A stretch of 64,000 nt of DNA, from positions 1,302,001-1,366,000 of the forward strand of contig NC_019964.1 of assembly GCF_000328525.1 (NCBI RefSeq), written 5' to 3'. The stretch's first letter is position 1, and each line of letters starts with the position of its first letter. A model generated the notes under the pieces. It was not told the DNA's origin. It saw only the letters and a program-made list of their open reading frames with translations, and made no database searches. Below are positions 40,413 through 49,300 of this stretch, one piece after another. A program made the position numbers and the translations under genes. This DNA is from Halovivax ruber XH-70. GTDB taxonomy: Archaea > Halobacteriota > Halobacteria > Halobacteriales > Natrialbaceae.

Positions 40413-41492
40413 ATGAGCGAGTTCGCACTGGATCGATACGCGTCCCGTCTCGATCGAGTGCTCTCGGTAGCCCCACCGCGGTCACGTCGGGAGACGATCT
40501 CCTGGGTACTGCAACCGCTCTGGACGCACCTCGGGTGGGACGTCGACGCCGCGATCGGGCGCGGGACGATCGGACAGTTCGAGTACGACTCGATCCTCGT
40601 CGTGGGTTCGTCTCCGTCGACACCGGCGATCCTCGTCGCTGCGGAGCCTGCCGATCAGTCACTTTCGCCGGATCGTCGGGACCGGATCGCCGCCGCCATG
40701 CGACAGTCGGGGATCGATCGGGCGATCTACTCGAACGGCCGCCAGTTCGTCCTGTTCGCTGGTGACGGATCGGATCGCGTCGAGATCGAACACGAATCCA
40801 TTCCGACTCGTAGTGGCCAGTTTGCACCACTTTCCCACGACGCGGTCACGACTCATTGCCGAGATCTTCCGACCGAATCGGTGCGACGACGCCGAATCGC
40901 TGTCTCGGGGGCAGAAATTGCATCGTCGATCGAGTCCATCCTTACGGAAGAACTTGGGTCGAGCCCACCCGTCGACGAAGCATCGATCCCAGCCCTGTTA
41001 GCTGCTATCGACGAATCTGCCACGGCGGACGGATCAGGGACGGATTCGAGCGGGCAAGCTATAGCGCCATCCCAACCGTCTGATTCGGATCCAGGGGCTG
41101 AACCCGATGGACCAGCGCCTGAACGGCCGGAATCCATCGCGCCGGCGTCCGACGAGACGGGAGAGTTCGTCGTCCGCGTGTTCAACGACCGTGGATCCAT
41201 CGGTGCGGTCGCCCACTCGACGTCCGCGGGCGCGCTGGTGGAAGCGGCGGCGTACTTCTTCGAACGTGGCCTATCCGGTATCCGCCTCCCGTGGAGCCCA
41301 GACGGCGGTTCGACCGTCGTCCACGACGAACCGGTCGACAGTGATGGCACCACGTGGGACGCCTACGAGCAACTACCCAACGGTCTCTACGTCAAGACGT
41401 CAGGCTCCGTGGCAGACAGACGACGCCGCGTGGAGGCACTTGCGTCGAGGGCAGGGCTCCGGGTCATGCTCCGTGGTGACTGGTCGAACTAA
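40413..41492 (+). CDS. Haloarchaeal protein with HsdR-N-like region (unknown function)
   Basis: A 359-residue soluble protein following cheR by 110 bases. Residues about 1-150 (RVLSVAPPRSRRETISWVLQ, then PLWTHLGWDV and FEYDSILVVG) resemble the N-terminal nuclease-like domain of type I restriction HsdR and related PD-(D/E)xK folds, but the final lysine of the motif is absent (AILVAAEPA), so cleavage is doubtful. A Ser/Pro/Asp-rich linker follows (about 200-250). The last 110 residues (EFVVRVFNDRGSIGAVAHST to GLRVMLRGDW) form a separate alpha/beta domain. It is wedged between the che and pil clusters and convergent with pil. No function is assigned. Confidence 0.6.
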   Translation: MSEFALDRYASRLDRVLSVAPPRSRRETISWVLQPLWTHLGWDVDAAIGRGTIGQFEYDSILVVGSSPSTPAILVAAEPADQSLSPDRRDRIAAAMRQSGIDRAIYSNGRQFVLFAGDGSDRVEIEHESIPTRSGQFAPLSHDAVTTHCRDLPTESVRRRRIAVSGAEIASSIESILTEELGSSPPVDEASIPALLAAIDESATADGSGTDSSGQAIAPSQPSDSDPGAEPDGPAPERPESIAPASDETGEFVVRVFNDRGSIGAVAHSTSAGALVEAAAYFFERGLSGIRLPWSPDGGSTVVHDEPVDSDGTTWDAYEQLPNGLYVKTSGSVADRRRRVEALASRAGLRVMLRGDWSN

Positions 41493-41511
41493 CTGGAGCG
41501 CGCTGAGGAGG

Positions 41512-42249
41512 TTACGAGTAGTCGAGGTCCATCGTCGTCGTCCTGACGATTACGGTTTCGTCTCCTCCATCGAGATCACAGGTCACTATTCCGTCGGCAT
41601 CGTCTCCTCTGTGTTCCCATTCGCCAGCAGCGAGTGAGCGTTCCCAGGCCTCGGCGCGTGGAGAGTCGACCCTGATCGTAACCTCATCCTCTTCGAACCT
41701 GTGGACTGTCGTATCGGAGTGCGTTGCGGAGATCGCTCGTGTGCCTGCAGCGTTCACGGCCGTCTCGTCCACGTCGAGCTGGACCAGTGAGATGATCGCC
41801 GTATCGTCCGTACACCGAATTGGTGGCTCTCTGATCGTCCAGTCGCCACTTTCTGTCGACCGGACGACTGCGCCGCCTTCGTAGACGATCTCTGTGTCAC
41901 CCGTTTGGTAACTAAGTGTACCGGATGCGTTGATCCAGTCCTCACCCGGAACATTGACTGCGACCGTGGTCTCGTTGTCGGTCGACGAGAGCGTCCCTTC
42001 CCGGAGACTCATTTCGCCCGACCGATACGCGACTCCCTCTTTTTCGACAATATCGTTCAGGTTCTCCGCCAGCGCGTCCATCGCTCGCTCTGCGTTTCTG
42101 GTTTGCTCTTGTTCCTGGACGGCACCCATCGCGGAGAAGCCGGTCATGTACAGGATCCCGACCGATCCGATGATGATCCCGAAGACGATGACGAAGCCGA
42201 CCAGTTCGCTCACACCGCGGTCGTCGTTGCGTAGCGTGTGATCGTTCAT
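41512..42249 (-). CDS. Pilin-like accessory protein 5 of the pil operon (DUF7289-like)
   Basis: A 245-residue protein, the last gene of the pil operon. After NDDRGVSELVGFVIVFGIII, a single N-terminal hydrophobic helix (residues about 14-38), the protein is beta-rich and extracellular, as in type IV pilin-like proteins. The charged RGVSELVGFV just before the helix resembles a prepilin peptidase site region, although no canonical A/G-F-x-x-x-E site is certain. Two Cys (PIRCTDD and VTCDLDG) could form a disulfide. Its start overlaps the stop of the preceding gene by one base. Confidence 0.7.
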   Translation of the reverse strand: MNDHTLRNDDRGVSELVGFVIVFGIIIGSVGILYMTGFSAMGAVQEQEQTRNAERAMDALAENLNDIVEKEGVAYRSGEMSLREGTLSSTDNETTVAVNVPGEDWINASGTLSYQTGDTEIVYEGGAVVRSTESGDWTIREPPIRCTDDTAIISLVQLDVDETAVNAAGTRAISATHSDTTVHRFEEDEVTIRVDSPRAEAWERSLAAGEWEHRGDDADGIVTCDLDGGDETVIVRTTTMDLDYS

Positions 42250-42719
42250 CAGCTGTCCTCCAGTGTGATGTTGCCGCTCGATTCGTCGCGGGTCACGTGA
42301 ATCTCTCCTCCGTCTACCGTCGTTGTGTCGATGTCGTCCTCGAGTGCGAGTGGGATCGCGACTGGCTCAGTCGCGGATGCCTCCAAGACGAGACACGGGG
42401 AAGTGTCGATGAGTGGATATTGCCCACATTTGTCGGTCAAACTCACTGTGTACCCCGAGCCACCGACGGATCGTTGGTGGCTGGTCGTCACCGTGATCGA
42501 ATCCGTTCCATCCGTCGTTTGATCGACGGCCGCTATCTCTCCGGCGAGGCGTTCCCCGATCGTTTCTAACGTTGATTCGGTCGACCGTTCCTGCTCCGTT
42601 TCGAGTAGCGTCGACCCCGCGATCAACAACCCGGAGATCAATATTGCGGTGATGCCGACGGTGAGGACGTGGGTTACCGCAATGGAGACCCCTCGATCGT
42701 CGCGGTCGAATCTCGTCAT
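42249..42719 (-). CDS. Pilin-like accessory protein 4 of the pil operon
   Basis: A 156-residue protein with DDRGVSIAVTHVLTVGITAI followed by LLIAGSTLL, an N-terminal helix like that of neighbouring pilin-like proteins. The extracellular part has two Cys (KCGQY and PCLVLE) that may pair. It resembles the haloarchaeal DUF7266 group found in pilB/pilC operons. It overlaps the genes on both sides by 4 bases and one base, so it must be made in step with them. Confidence 0.7.
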   Translation of the reverse strand: MTRFDRDDRGVSIAVTHVLTVGITAILISGLLIAGSTLLETEQERSTESTLETIGERLAGEIAAVDQTTDGTDSITVTTSHQRSVGGSGYTVSLTDKCGQYPLIDTSPCLVLEASATEPVAIPLALEDDIDTTTVDGGEIHVTRDESSGNITLEDS

Positions 42720-43114
42720 GCATCCACCTCGATCTCTTTCGTCACGGTGAGCTCGGTCGTCGTGATATTGATTTTGAATGTATCTGGAGATCCAACTGAG
42801 TAACTACTTTGAACATAAGAGATGTGTATCGGCCCCTCTGCTGCCTTCTGTGGGGCGTAGTTCTCATCGATGTATTCCTCAACGTCCGAGTCATCAACCG
42901 ATTGTTCTTCGCTCAATGTCTCCAGATTTGTCTGTATCTCAGATTCTATCGTTCGGATCTCCGAGATATCGTCATTCGCCCCGCCGCTATCGATCGTCTC
43001 CGTGTACTGCACGCTGTTGAAGACGATGACGACGCCCAGCAGGATGAACGCCAGCGAGATGGCGCCGATGAGCACGAGCTGACCGCGGTCTGAAGTTGGT
43101 CTGTCGATTACCAT
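42716..43114 (-). CDS. Pilin-like accessory protein 3 of the pil operon
   Basis: A 132-residue protein. The sequence DRGQLVLIGAISLAFILLGVV gives an N-terminal helix preceded by a charged stretch, the same design as its neighbours. The rest is acidic, with a predicted coiled region (SEIRTIESEIQTNLETLSEE) and a beta C-terminus. It resembles the DUF7261-type small proteins of haloarchaeal pil loci. It overlaps the upstream gene by 7 bases and the downstream gene by 4. Confidence 0.7.
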   Translation of the reverse strand: MVIDRPTSDRGQLVLIGAISLAFILLGVVIVFNSVQYTETIDSGGANDDISEIRTIESEIQTNLETLSEEQSVDDSDVEEYIDENYAPQKAAEGPIHISYVQSSYSVGSPDTFKINITTTELTVTKEIEVDA

Positions 43115-43755
43115 ACTGTCACACGCACCTCCACGAGGACGTATTCAGATGAGTCCTGCGGGTGGAATGGATAGTTGTTCTCTTCGTCGACGGTCGTTCC
43201 AGTCTCCTCGAATCCATCGTCAGTACTGTTTGTGAAGTATTGGTCTTCGTGAACGAGAACGGTGTAACTTGCCGTCACGACCGAATCACTGGCACCACCA
43301 CCCATTCTAACGATTGATTCTTCGGCAGATGGGTTGTCATCCTCGTCACCTGGATTTAGATCGTGAGCGATGAAGTCCACGTTGTACGACTTCCCACTAG
43401 CATTGACGACTTGCTCGTCGAGTATCGTTCCGAAATCGCTCAGTGAGGCGAACTGTGTACTATTGTACGCACCGGGTCCCGGAGCGTTTGCATCTCTCCA
43501 CTCGCCCGAATCAGGATCCCAGTGTCGGACCAGACCGGAGAGGTTTCCCTTCTCGCCAGCGACGATCAGGGTGTCTCTGATCTCTTGTTCTTGCTGTCCC
43601 ATCGTGGCACGGTCGACGGCGCCCCCAGTTGTCGGTGTGATGACGACCGCCTGAAGTGCGAACAGGACAGCGGTCAGGACGATGATGGCACTTACGAGCC
43701 CTTCGAGTGTGAATGCCTGTGCTCGATCATCGAAAGGGTTCAGTTGTTTATCCAT
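43108..43755 (-). CDS. Pilin-like accessory protein 2 of the pil operon (DUF7288-like)
   Basis: A 215-residue protein from ATG 43755. FDDRAQAFTLEGLVSAIIVL with the Phe-Thr-Leu-Glu-Gly context strongly resembles a type III/IV prepilin processing region (F-T-L-E) before the hydrophobic helix ending VVITPTTGG. The rest is extracellular and contains several sequons (NLS, NST, NAS). It starts two bases after the stop of the preceding gene; a GTG at 43764 would add three residues. This is the best pilin-like signature in the operon. Confidence 0.72.
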   Translation of the reverse strand: MDKQLNPFDDRAQAFTLEGLVSAIIVLTAVLFALQAVVITPTTGGAVDRATMGQQEQEIRDTLIVAGEKGNLSGLVRHWDPDSGEWRDANAPGPGAYNSTQFASLSDFGTILDEQVVNASGKSYNVDFIAHDLNPGDEDDNPSAEESIVRMGGGASDSVVTASYTVLVHEDQYFTNSTDDGFEETGTTVDEENNYPFHPQDSSEYVLVEVRVTVW

Positions 43756-43757
43756 CG

Positions 43758-44279
43758 TCACCACACCCTCACGGTGAGTTTACAAGCCGTCTCACATTTG
43801 GACTGATCTGTCGTCACGATCCGTGTCGCGCTAGAACCGATTTGGTCGTCGTAGGGATCCCCACCTGTTATATCGGACTCCGGATTATCGGAGTCAATGT
43901 CGGTCAGTGTTATGTTGACGTGAGTTATGGCGGTATTCGAATCAGTTATTCTAAGCCCAAGAGCATCAGATAGCTCTTCGCTTGTCTTATCTTTGTATGT
44001 GCTGTTGAAGGCCGTTAAATCGAGTTCGTTCGTCGTCCCCGTCGACGCGTTTTCCACGATCGTGGCGGCGATCCGATCCGCCTGGGCGGTTTCGGCGCCC
44101 CCAGCGTCTTCGAACGGCGTGATGATCGAGGGGACGAACGAGAAGACGAACGCGATGGCGAGCAGGAAGATCCCGATGCCGACGGCGAAGTCCTGGACGG
44201 TCTGGCCGCGGTCACGACCCGACGCGTTGCTGGTCGAGGGATGATCGTCGGCGGTGTCTGTGAGATGGCCGTTGTGCAT
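43758..44279 (-). CDS. Pilin-like accessory protein 1 of the pil operon (DUF7287-like)
   Basis: A 173-residue protein with a longer N-terminus: RDRGQTVQDFAVGIGIFLLA opens a membrane helix at about residues 28-52. The D-F-A-V segment just before the helix resembles pilin-like processing sites. The extracellular domain contains NAST, NST and NIT sequons and two Cys near the C-terminus (KCETACK). It starts 2 bases after pilC. It is the first of five small proteins that would form or cap the pilus. Confidence 0.7.
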   Translation of the reverse strand: MHNGHLTDTADDHPSTSNASGRDRGQTVQDFAVGIGIFLLAIAFVFSFVPSIITPFEDAGGAETAQADRIAATIVENASTGTTNELDLTAFNSTYKDKTSEELSDALGLRITDSNTAITHVNITLTDIDSDNPESDITGGDPYDDQIGSSATRIVTTDQSKCETACKLTVRVW

Positions 44280-44281
44280 GA

Positions 44282-46348
44282 TTACGAGACGAATGCCCAG
44301 GCGACGAGTGCAATCGTCGAGAGCCCGACGACGTACTTTAGACCGCTCATGAGGTTTGCATCGCGGATATAGCCGCTGATGAATCCCGAGAGGATGGCGT
44401 GCAGCGTGATGGCGTGGAAGAACAACAGCCCCATCTGATCGACGTTTATGTTATCGGTCAGGTTCATCTGTGACATGCCGCTCCCGCCGGCTCCCTGCAT
44501 CGAGCCGGAGTCGACGTTGCTTTGGGATCCCAGATCGGCCATCGTGTTCAGGAATTGCGTCTGCAAGATCGCGATGACCGCGAGCATCGTCATGAACGTC
44601 ATGATGATGATCACGACCTGCATTCGGGTTCGGGATTTTCGATCCCGTTCGATGTCGTCGTGATTCTCGCTCGCCCGAGCGGCAGTTCTGAGAACGCTCG
44701 AAATCTGGTTCGACGCTTCCTGGGCCTTCGTAATCAACTTGACCGATCGAGCCAGACGGGGAATGTGGTACTTGTTGTTGAACTCGATCATCGCCTCCTT
44801 CAGATTCATCCCGTAGTTGACCTTCGTGTGCATCTCCTCGAATTCGCGAGCGAGAGTCCCACTGGTAGTGGAGGAAACTGATTGCAGGGACTCCAACAAC
44901 GTGAGGCCGGTGTCGTTCGCACTCGATAGCTTTCGCAGGTCTTCCGAAAGCGTCGCGACGACCCCGTTACGGGACCGGAGATTCCATTCGTAGAAGATGG
45001 CCAGTGGTACGAGGATGACGTACACGGGCATGTAGACGTACATGAACGTCCCCCAGACGGGGTCGTCGACGAGTCCACCCCAGGACGTCGGGACGAGTCC
45101 GTTGACCATCGCAGCGGTGATGGTCACCAGCACCATCGGCACTGTCAACGTGAGGGTCATCAGCGGGTGCTCTCGGAAGAAGAAATGTGGCTCTTTCAAC
45201 ACGCCGAGCGTTTCGTACGTTCCCTCCCGGTTTTTGATACGATCGAAGACACTGTGCGTTCCAGTAAACTGTTCGATCAGTCCGAGATCGAGCAATCCCT
45301 TGTTCTGGGTCGCTTCGAGACGTTGATGCCCGCCGTCGGGGCTGAGATAGCCATCACCGACCTCGTCGTGTTTGACCGTCGAGACCAGGATAATGAACCC
45401 GACGCCCGTGAGGGGGATGAGACCGTAGACGGCGACGAAGATCATGTTCGGCGACGCACTCGAGTTCGGCATCATCTGCATGATCACGAGGATGATGATC
45501 AACAGCAACGGGAACAGTGAGAGCGTCATGTACATCTCACCGAACAACTCGAGGGTTTCGAGGGTGAGTTCCTGTTGCTGCTTGGCCGTCCGCATGTGCT
45601 TTTCTTTCTTGTCCTGCAGGAAGCTCTCCATGTCCCCGCCGCTGTTGACGATCGAGAGCATGTCTGTCAAAAACTGCGAGAGCTCGTCACTCGGCGTTTC
45701 GATCGCCTGATTACGGATCGCTGTCCGGTAATCCGTATCGAAGTACTCTGTCTCGTTGACGACGTTCTGGAACTCCTTCGAGACCTCCCCGTACGTATCG
45801 TCCGCCTCTGCCATCGCCTGGAGAATCTCGAGCTGGTTCAGCCCACCGACCGACAGCGCGTACATGAACGACACGGCGTCGGTCAGGAGCATGTTGATCT
45901 CGCGTTTTCGTGCCGATGCCCGGGAGTAGGGGACGGCGACAAGGGAGCCGAACCCGAGGAGGAATCCGAGTGAACCGAACACGATCCCACAGACCACGAT
46001 CAACGTCGGGATTTTTATCGTCTCCCACACCGACAGCACCTGCTCGTTCGGCACGGGCACGCCGATGATCGTGTCGACGGTGATGATCCCCGTTCCGAAC
46101 AGCCCCCAGCCAACCAGGAGACCCAGGATCCACAGGAAGAGCCCGCTGATAAACCCGATACCGATCGCTCGCGAGAGGTACATCTCGACGGTGTCGGTCA
46201 TCCGGCCCTGCGCGAGTTTCGTCTCGACGTCCGAGGCGAACTGGCTATCCTCGCTGAAGAGCTTCGCGTACACTGGATAGAAGGTGTCTCCGAGCATATC
46301 GGAGTCCCCGAACTTCCCGTCGGAAGCGGTCGAGCCCTCGACGCTCAT
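44282..46348 (-). CDS. pilC: PilC-type platform protein of a type IV pilus-like system
   Basis: A 688-residue polytopic protein of the type II secretion F/TadC family, about nine hydrophobic segments. It carries two copies of the cytoplasmic T2SSF-type domain: the first around AVSFMYALSVGGLNQLEILQ and MLSIVNSGGDMESFL, the second around EDLRKLSSANDTGLTLLESL and ITKAQEASNQISSVLR. The length and partner ATPase fit the PilC3-type protein of haloarchaea better than archaellum ArlJ (which is shorter). It anchors PilB at the membrane for pilin assembly. Its start overlaps the pilB stop by 4 bases (ATGA). Confidence 0.87.
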   Translation of the reverse strand: MSVEGSTASDGKFGDSDMLGDTFYPVYAKLFSEDSQFASDVETKLAQGRMTDTVEMYLSRAIGIGFISGLFLWILGLLVGWGLFGTGIITVDTIIGVPVPNEQVLSVWETIKIPTLIVVCGIVFGSLGFLLGFGSLVAVPYSRASARKREINMLLTDAVSFMYALSVGGLNQLEILQAMAEADDTYGEVSKEFQNVVNETEYFDTDYRTAIRNQAIETPSDELSQFLTDMLSIVNSGGDMESFLQDKKEKHMRTAKQQQELTLETLELFGEMYMTLSLFPLLLIIILVIMQMMPNSSASPNMIFVAVYGLIPLTGVGFIILVSTVKHDEVGDGYLSPDGGHQRLEATQNKGLLDLGLIEQFTGTHSVFDRIKNREGTYETLGVLKEPHFFFREHPLMTLTLTVPMVLVTITAAMVNGLVPTSWGGLVDDPVWGTFMYVYMPVYVILVPLAIFYEWNLRSRNGVVATLSEDLRKLSSANDTGLTLLESLQSVSSTTSGTLAREFEEMHTKVNYGMNLKEAMIEFNNKYHIPRLARSVKLITKAQEASNQISSVLRTAARASENHDDIERDRKSRTRMQVVIIIMTFMTMLAVIAILQTQFLNTMADLGSQSNVDSGSMQGAGGSGMSQMNLTDNINVDQMGLLFFHAITLHAILSGFISGYIRDANLMSGLKYVVGLSTIALVAWAFVS

Positions 46349-49300
46349 CGATCGGCCTCCCCGTCGTCACGCTCGGTGTCCGTTCCCTCCTCCTTTCTCG
46401 TAGGCTTTTCCTCGTCCTCCTCGGTCGCTTCCGGTTCGTCACTCGCGGCGAAGATCGAGTCCTCGTCGTCAGACTCGGAGTCGAATACCGAATCGTCAGC
46501 ATCCGATTCCTCTGCCGGTTCCGCGTCGGTAAACGGTGACGAGTCGTCGGTGCCGAAGATCGAGTCACCACCATCGTCAGTTGATCCGGGCTGCGAGTCG
46601 ACCCGGTCAGATTCGTCGTCTACCGGCTGTGGCTCGCTTTCGACCCACGTCGTTTCATCGTCCGTATCGCTCTGCCCATCCGACCCGTCGGCCGATGTGG
46701 ACTCGGAACCAGTCGTGTCGACTGATTCGCCAGCAGAAGCCGGCGTGTCGTCTCTCCGTACTGATTCCGAACGCGTCCCGAGTCCCCAGTCGGGTTCTGA
46801 TTCGTCTTCCGTTGATTCGCCCGTCGCGAAGATCGACTCGGCGTCCGAACTCGGGAACATCTCGTCGAACGCCGACGTATCCGGCTTACTGTCCTCCACT
46901 TGTCCCTGCTCCGGTGCAGGCTCGGGTTCGTCAGATTCGAGCGCTGCAAGTGTGTCGTCCATGTCCGTGAAGAGGGCGTCGAGTCCGCCGGATTCTTCAT
47001 CATCGTCTGCACTCCCATCACTCGCTCCGTCGGTGTCGCCGGTTGGTTCCTCGAGTGAGAGGGTTCCCTCGTCCTCGGCTGAACCTCCCGGGGTTGCTGT
47101 CGTCCCGCCAGCGCTTTCCTCCAGGGCGATCGACCCGTCGGTGGTCCCGACTTCGCCGTCGAGCGGCGGCCGTTCGGTGGTCTCGAGCTGGTCCGTTCCG
47201 CGCGGTCCTTCAGTGGCGGAGTCCACACTCGCTGTTCCGTCCGGTTGCTCTCCCTCGAGCCACGCCGGTGCCTCGACCGTCGTGTCGCTTCCGGCTGCCG
47301 TCGCTCCTTGCCCGGCACCCTCGCCAGATTCGTCGAACGAGACCGATCCCTCGTCGTCTGAAGCCCAGAAGTCATCCTGGTGATCTTGCGCTTCGGCCGC
47401 GTCGAATTCGAACAGCGCGTCCGTTTCGTCGTCGGTCGTCTCTTCTTCGACGTCTCCGAGTGCGCTCGCGAGTCCGCTGGGGACGTTTCCTCGATATTCG
47501 TCGAACAGCGACTCTTCGGCGCGTTCGAGGATGTCCATCGAGAGGTTGTACGTCTCCGAGGAGGCGTCCGGCCGGGGAACCAGTTCCTCTTTCTCCGGGT
47601 CGACGTCGATCAGCACGCTCTCCATCTCGCGGAGATCGTCGAGGCTGTTTTCGAGCTGCCCGTTGGCGATGAGCGTCAGGATCGTCTCCGGATCGTTGAT
47701 GAACGCCTGGACGGTCGCGGCGACTTCGGCGTACGTGTTGAGACCGTTCCGGATGAGGTACGCGAGGATCGTCTTCCGTTTGAAGAGTTCCTCCCGGAGT
47801 TTTTCGTGGTTCCAGCCCCGGTCGAACATGATCTCGTCGAGCGTGTTCGAATCGCCCATCTTGAGATATTCGTCCGTCTCGGCTTGCCACTGGTAGACGT
47901 CCTGGACGTTGATCTCGTCGTTTTCGGCCTCGTAGTGGTTGATCTCGGTGAGCGACTTGTTCCGGCGGACCTTCCGCCCTTGCACACGTGTCTGGGTCTG
48001 GATAGAGACCAGATCCAGCGCGGTGAACATCGTCTTCGAGACGTTGATCGGGTCCGTCGTGAACCGTTTCAGGACCTCGTCGACGGAGTCGGCGTGGAAC
48101 GTGGTGTAGGTGGTGTGACCCGTCGACATGACCTGGAACAGCGTCCGCCCCTCTTCCCCACGGATCTCACCCATGACGATGTAGTCCGGCCGCTGACGCA
48201 GTGCGGCTTCCAGGAGGTCGAACTCGTCGATGTCGCCGGTCGAGTCGTCGGCGAACGAGGGCCGGGTCATCGACGCGATCCAGTTACGCTGCGGTAACTC
48301 GACCTCGCGCGTGTCCTCGATCGAGACGATCTTTGTGTTTGCCGGGATGAACAGCGAGACGGCGTTTAGCGACGTCGTCTTCCCCGACGCCGTCCCGCCG
48401 GCGAAGATCAGGCTCTTGTGATTCTCGATGCAGAGCCAGAGGAAGGCCATCTCGTCCAAACTGAACGTATTCCAGTTGATGAGGTCGATCGGCGTGAACG
48501 GGACGTCTTTGAACTGTCGGATAGTGTAGTTCGTCCCGTGATCGGAGACCTCCTTCCCGAGCGTGAGCTGTGCACGGGAGCCGTCTGGTAGCGTCGCGTC
48601 GACCTGCGGGAGTCGTTTACTGATGCCTTTCCCGGACCGCTGGGCCAGTTTGACGACGAAGTCGTCCAAGTCGTCCTCGCCGTGATAGATGTTCGAGATG
48701 ATCTGTTCGTAGCCGGAGTGATAGACGAAGACGGGGGAGTTGTACCCGTCACACGAAATGTCCTCGACGTTGATGTCGTGTTTTATCGGGTCGATCCGCT
48801 CGTAGCCGATGAAGTCACGTTTCAGGAGGTACAGCAGCTTTTCGACCTGATACTCGGAGACCGTATCGGGATCTTCCTCGAGGATAACCGGCTCGGGACG
48901 GACCGACATGCCCTCGAGCTGGGCGGGCGCTTGTGGAGCTTCGTCGCCGTCGTCTTCGTCGTCTCCGAACAGCTGTTTGACGGTTTCGACGATCCCCATC
49001 GTCGTCTCGTTCTGGGTCCCTTCGAACAGATCGTAGCGTTTCAACAATCGACGGGTTTCGCGTTCGATGACGCTCCGACGACCCTCCTCGTCCGTACTCG
49101 TCTTCACGCTGTCGTCGGCGTATTTGATCGCCGTCCTGAGCTTCCCCGAGAGGAACTCCTGCAGCTCCGTCTCGATCTCGTTGCAGTACGGCTCGACGGC
49201 GTAGTACTTCGTCTCGTTTTCCTTTTCGGAGTGGAAGATGACGACGAACGCGTAGGGTTTGTTCACCCAGTAGCGTTCCGTCTCGACGAAGTGTTTCTTC

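Noticed and set aside
40413-41492. Functional type I restriction gene
   Set aside because: No helicase domain, no HsdM or HsdS partner, and the nuclease motif is incomplete.
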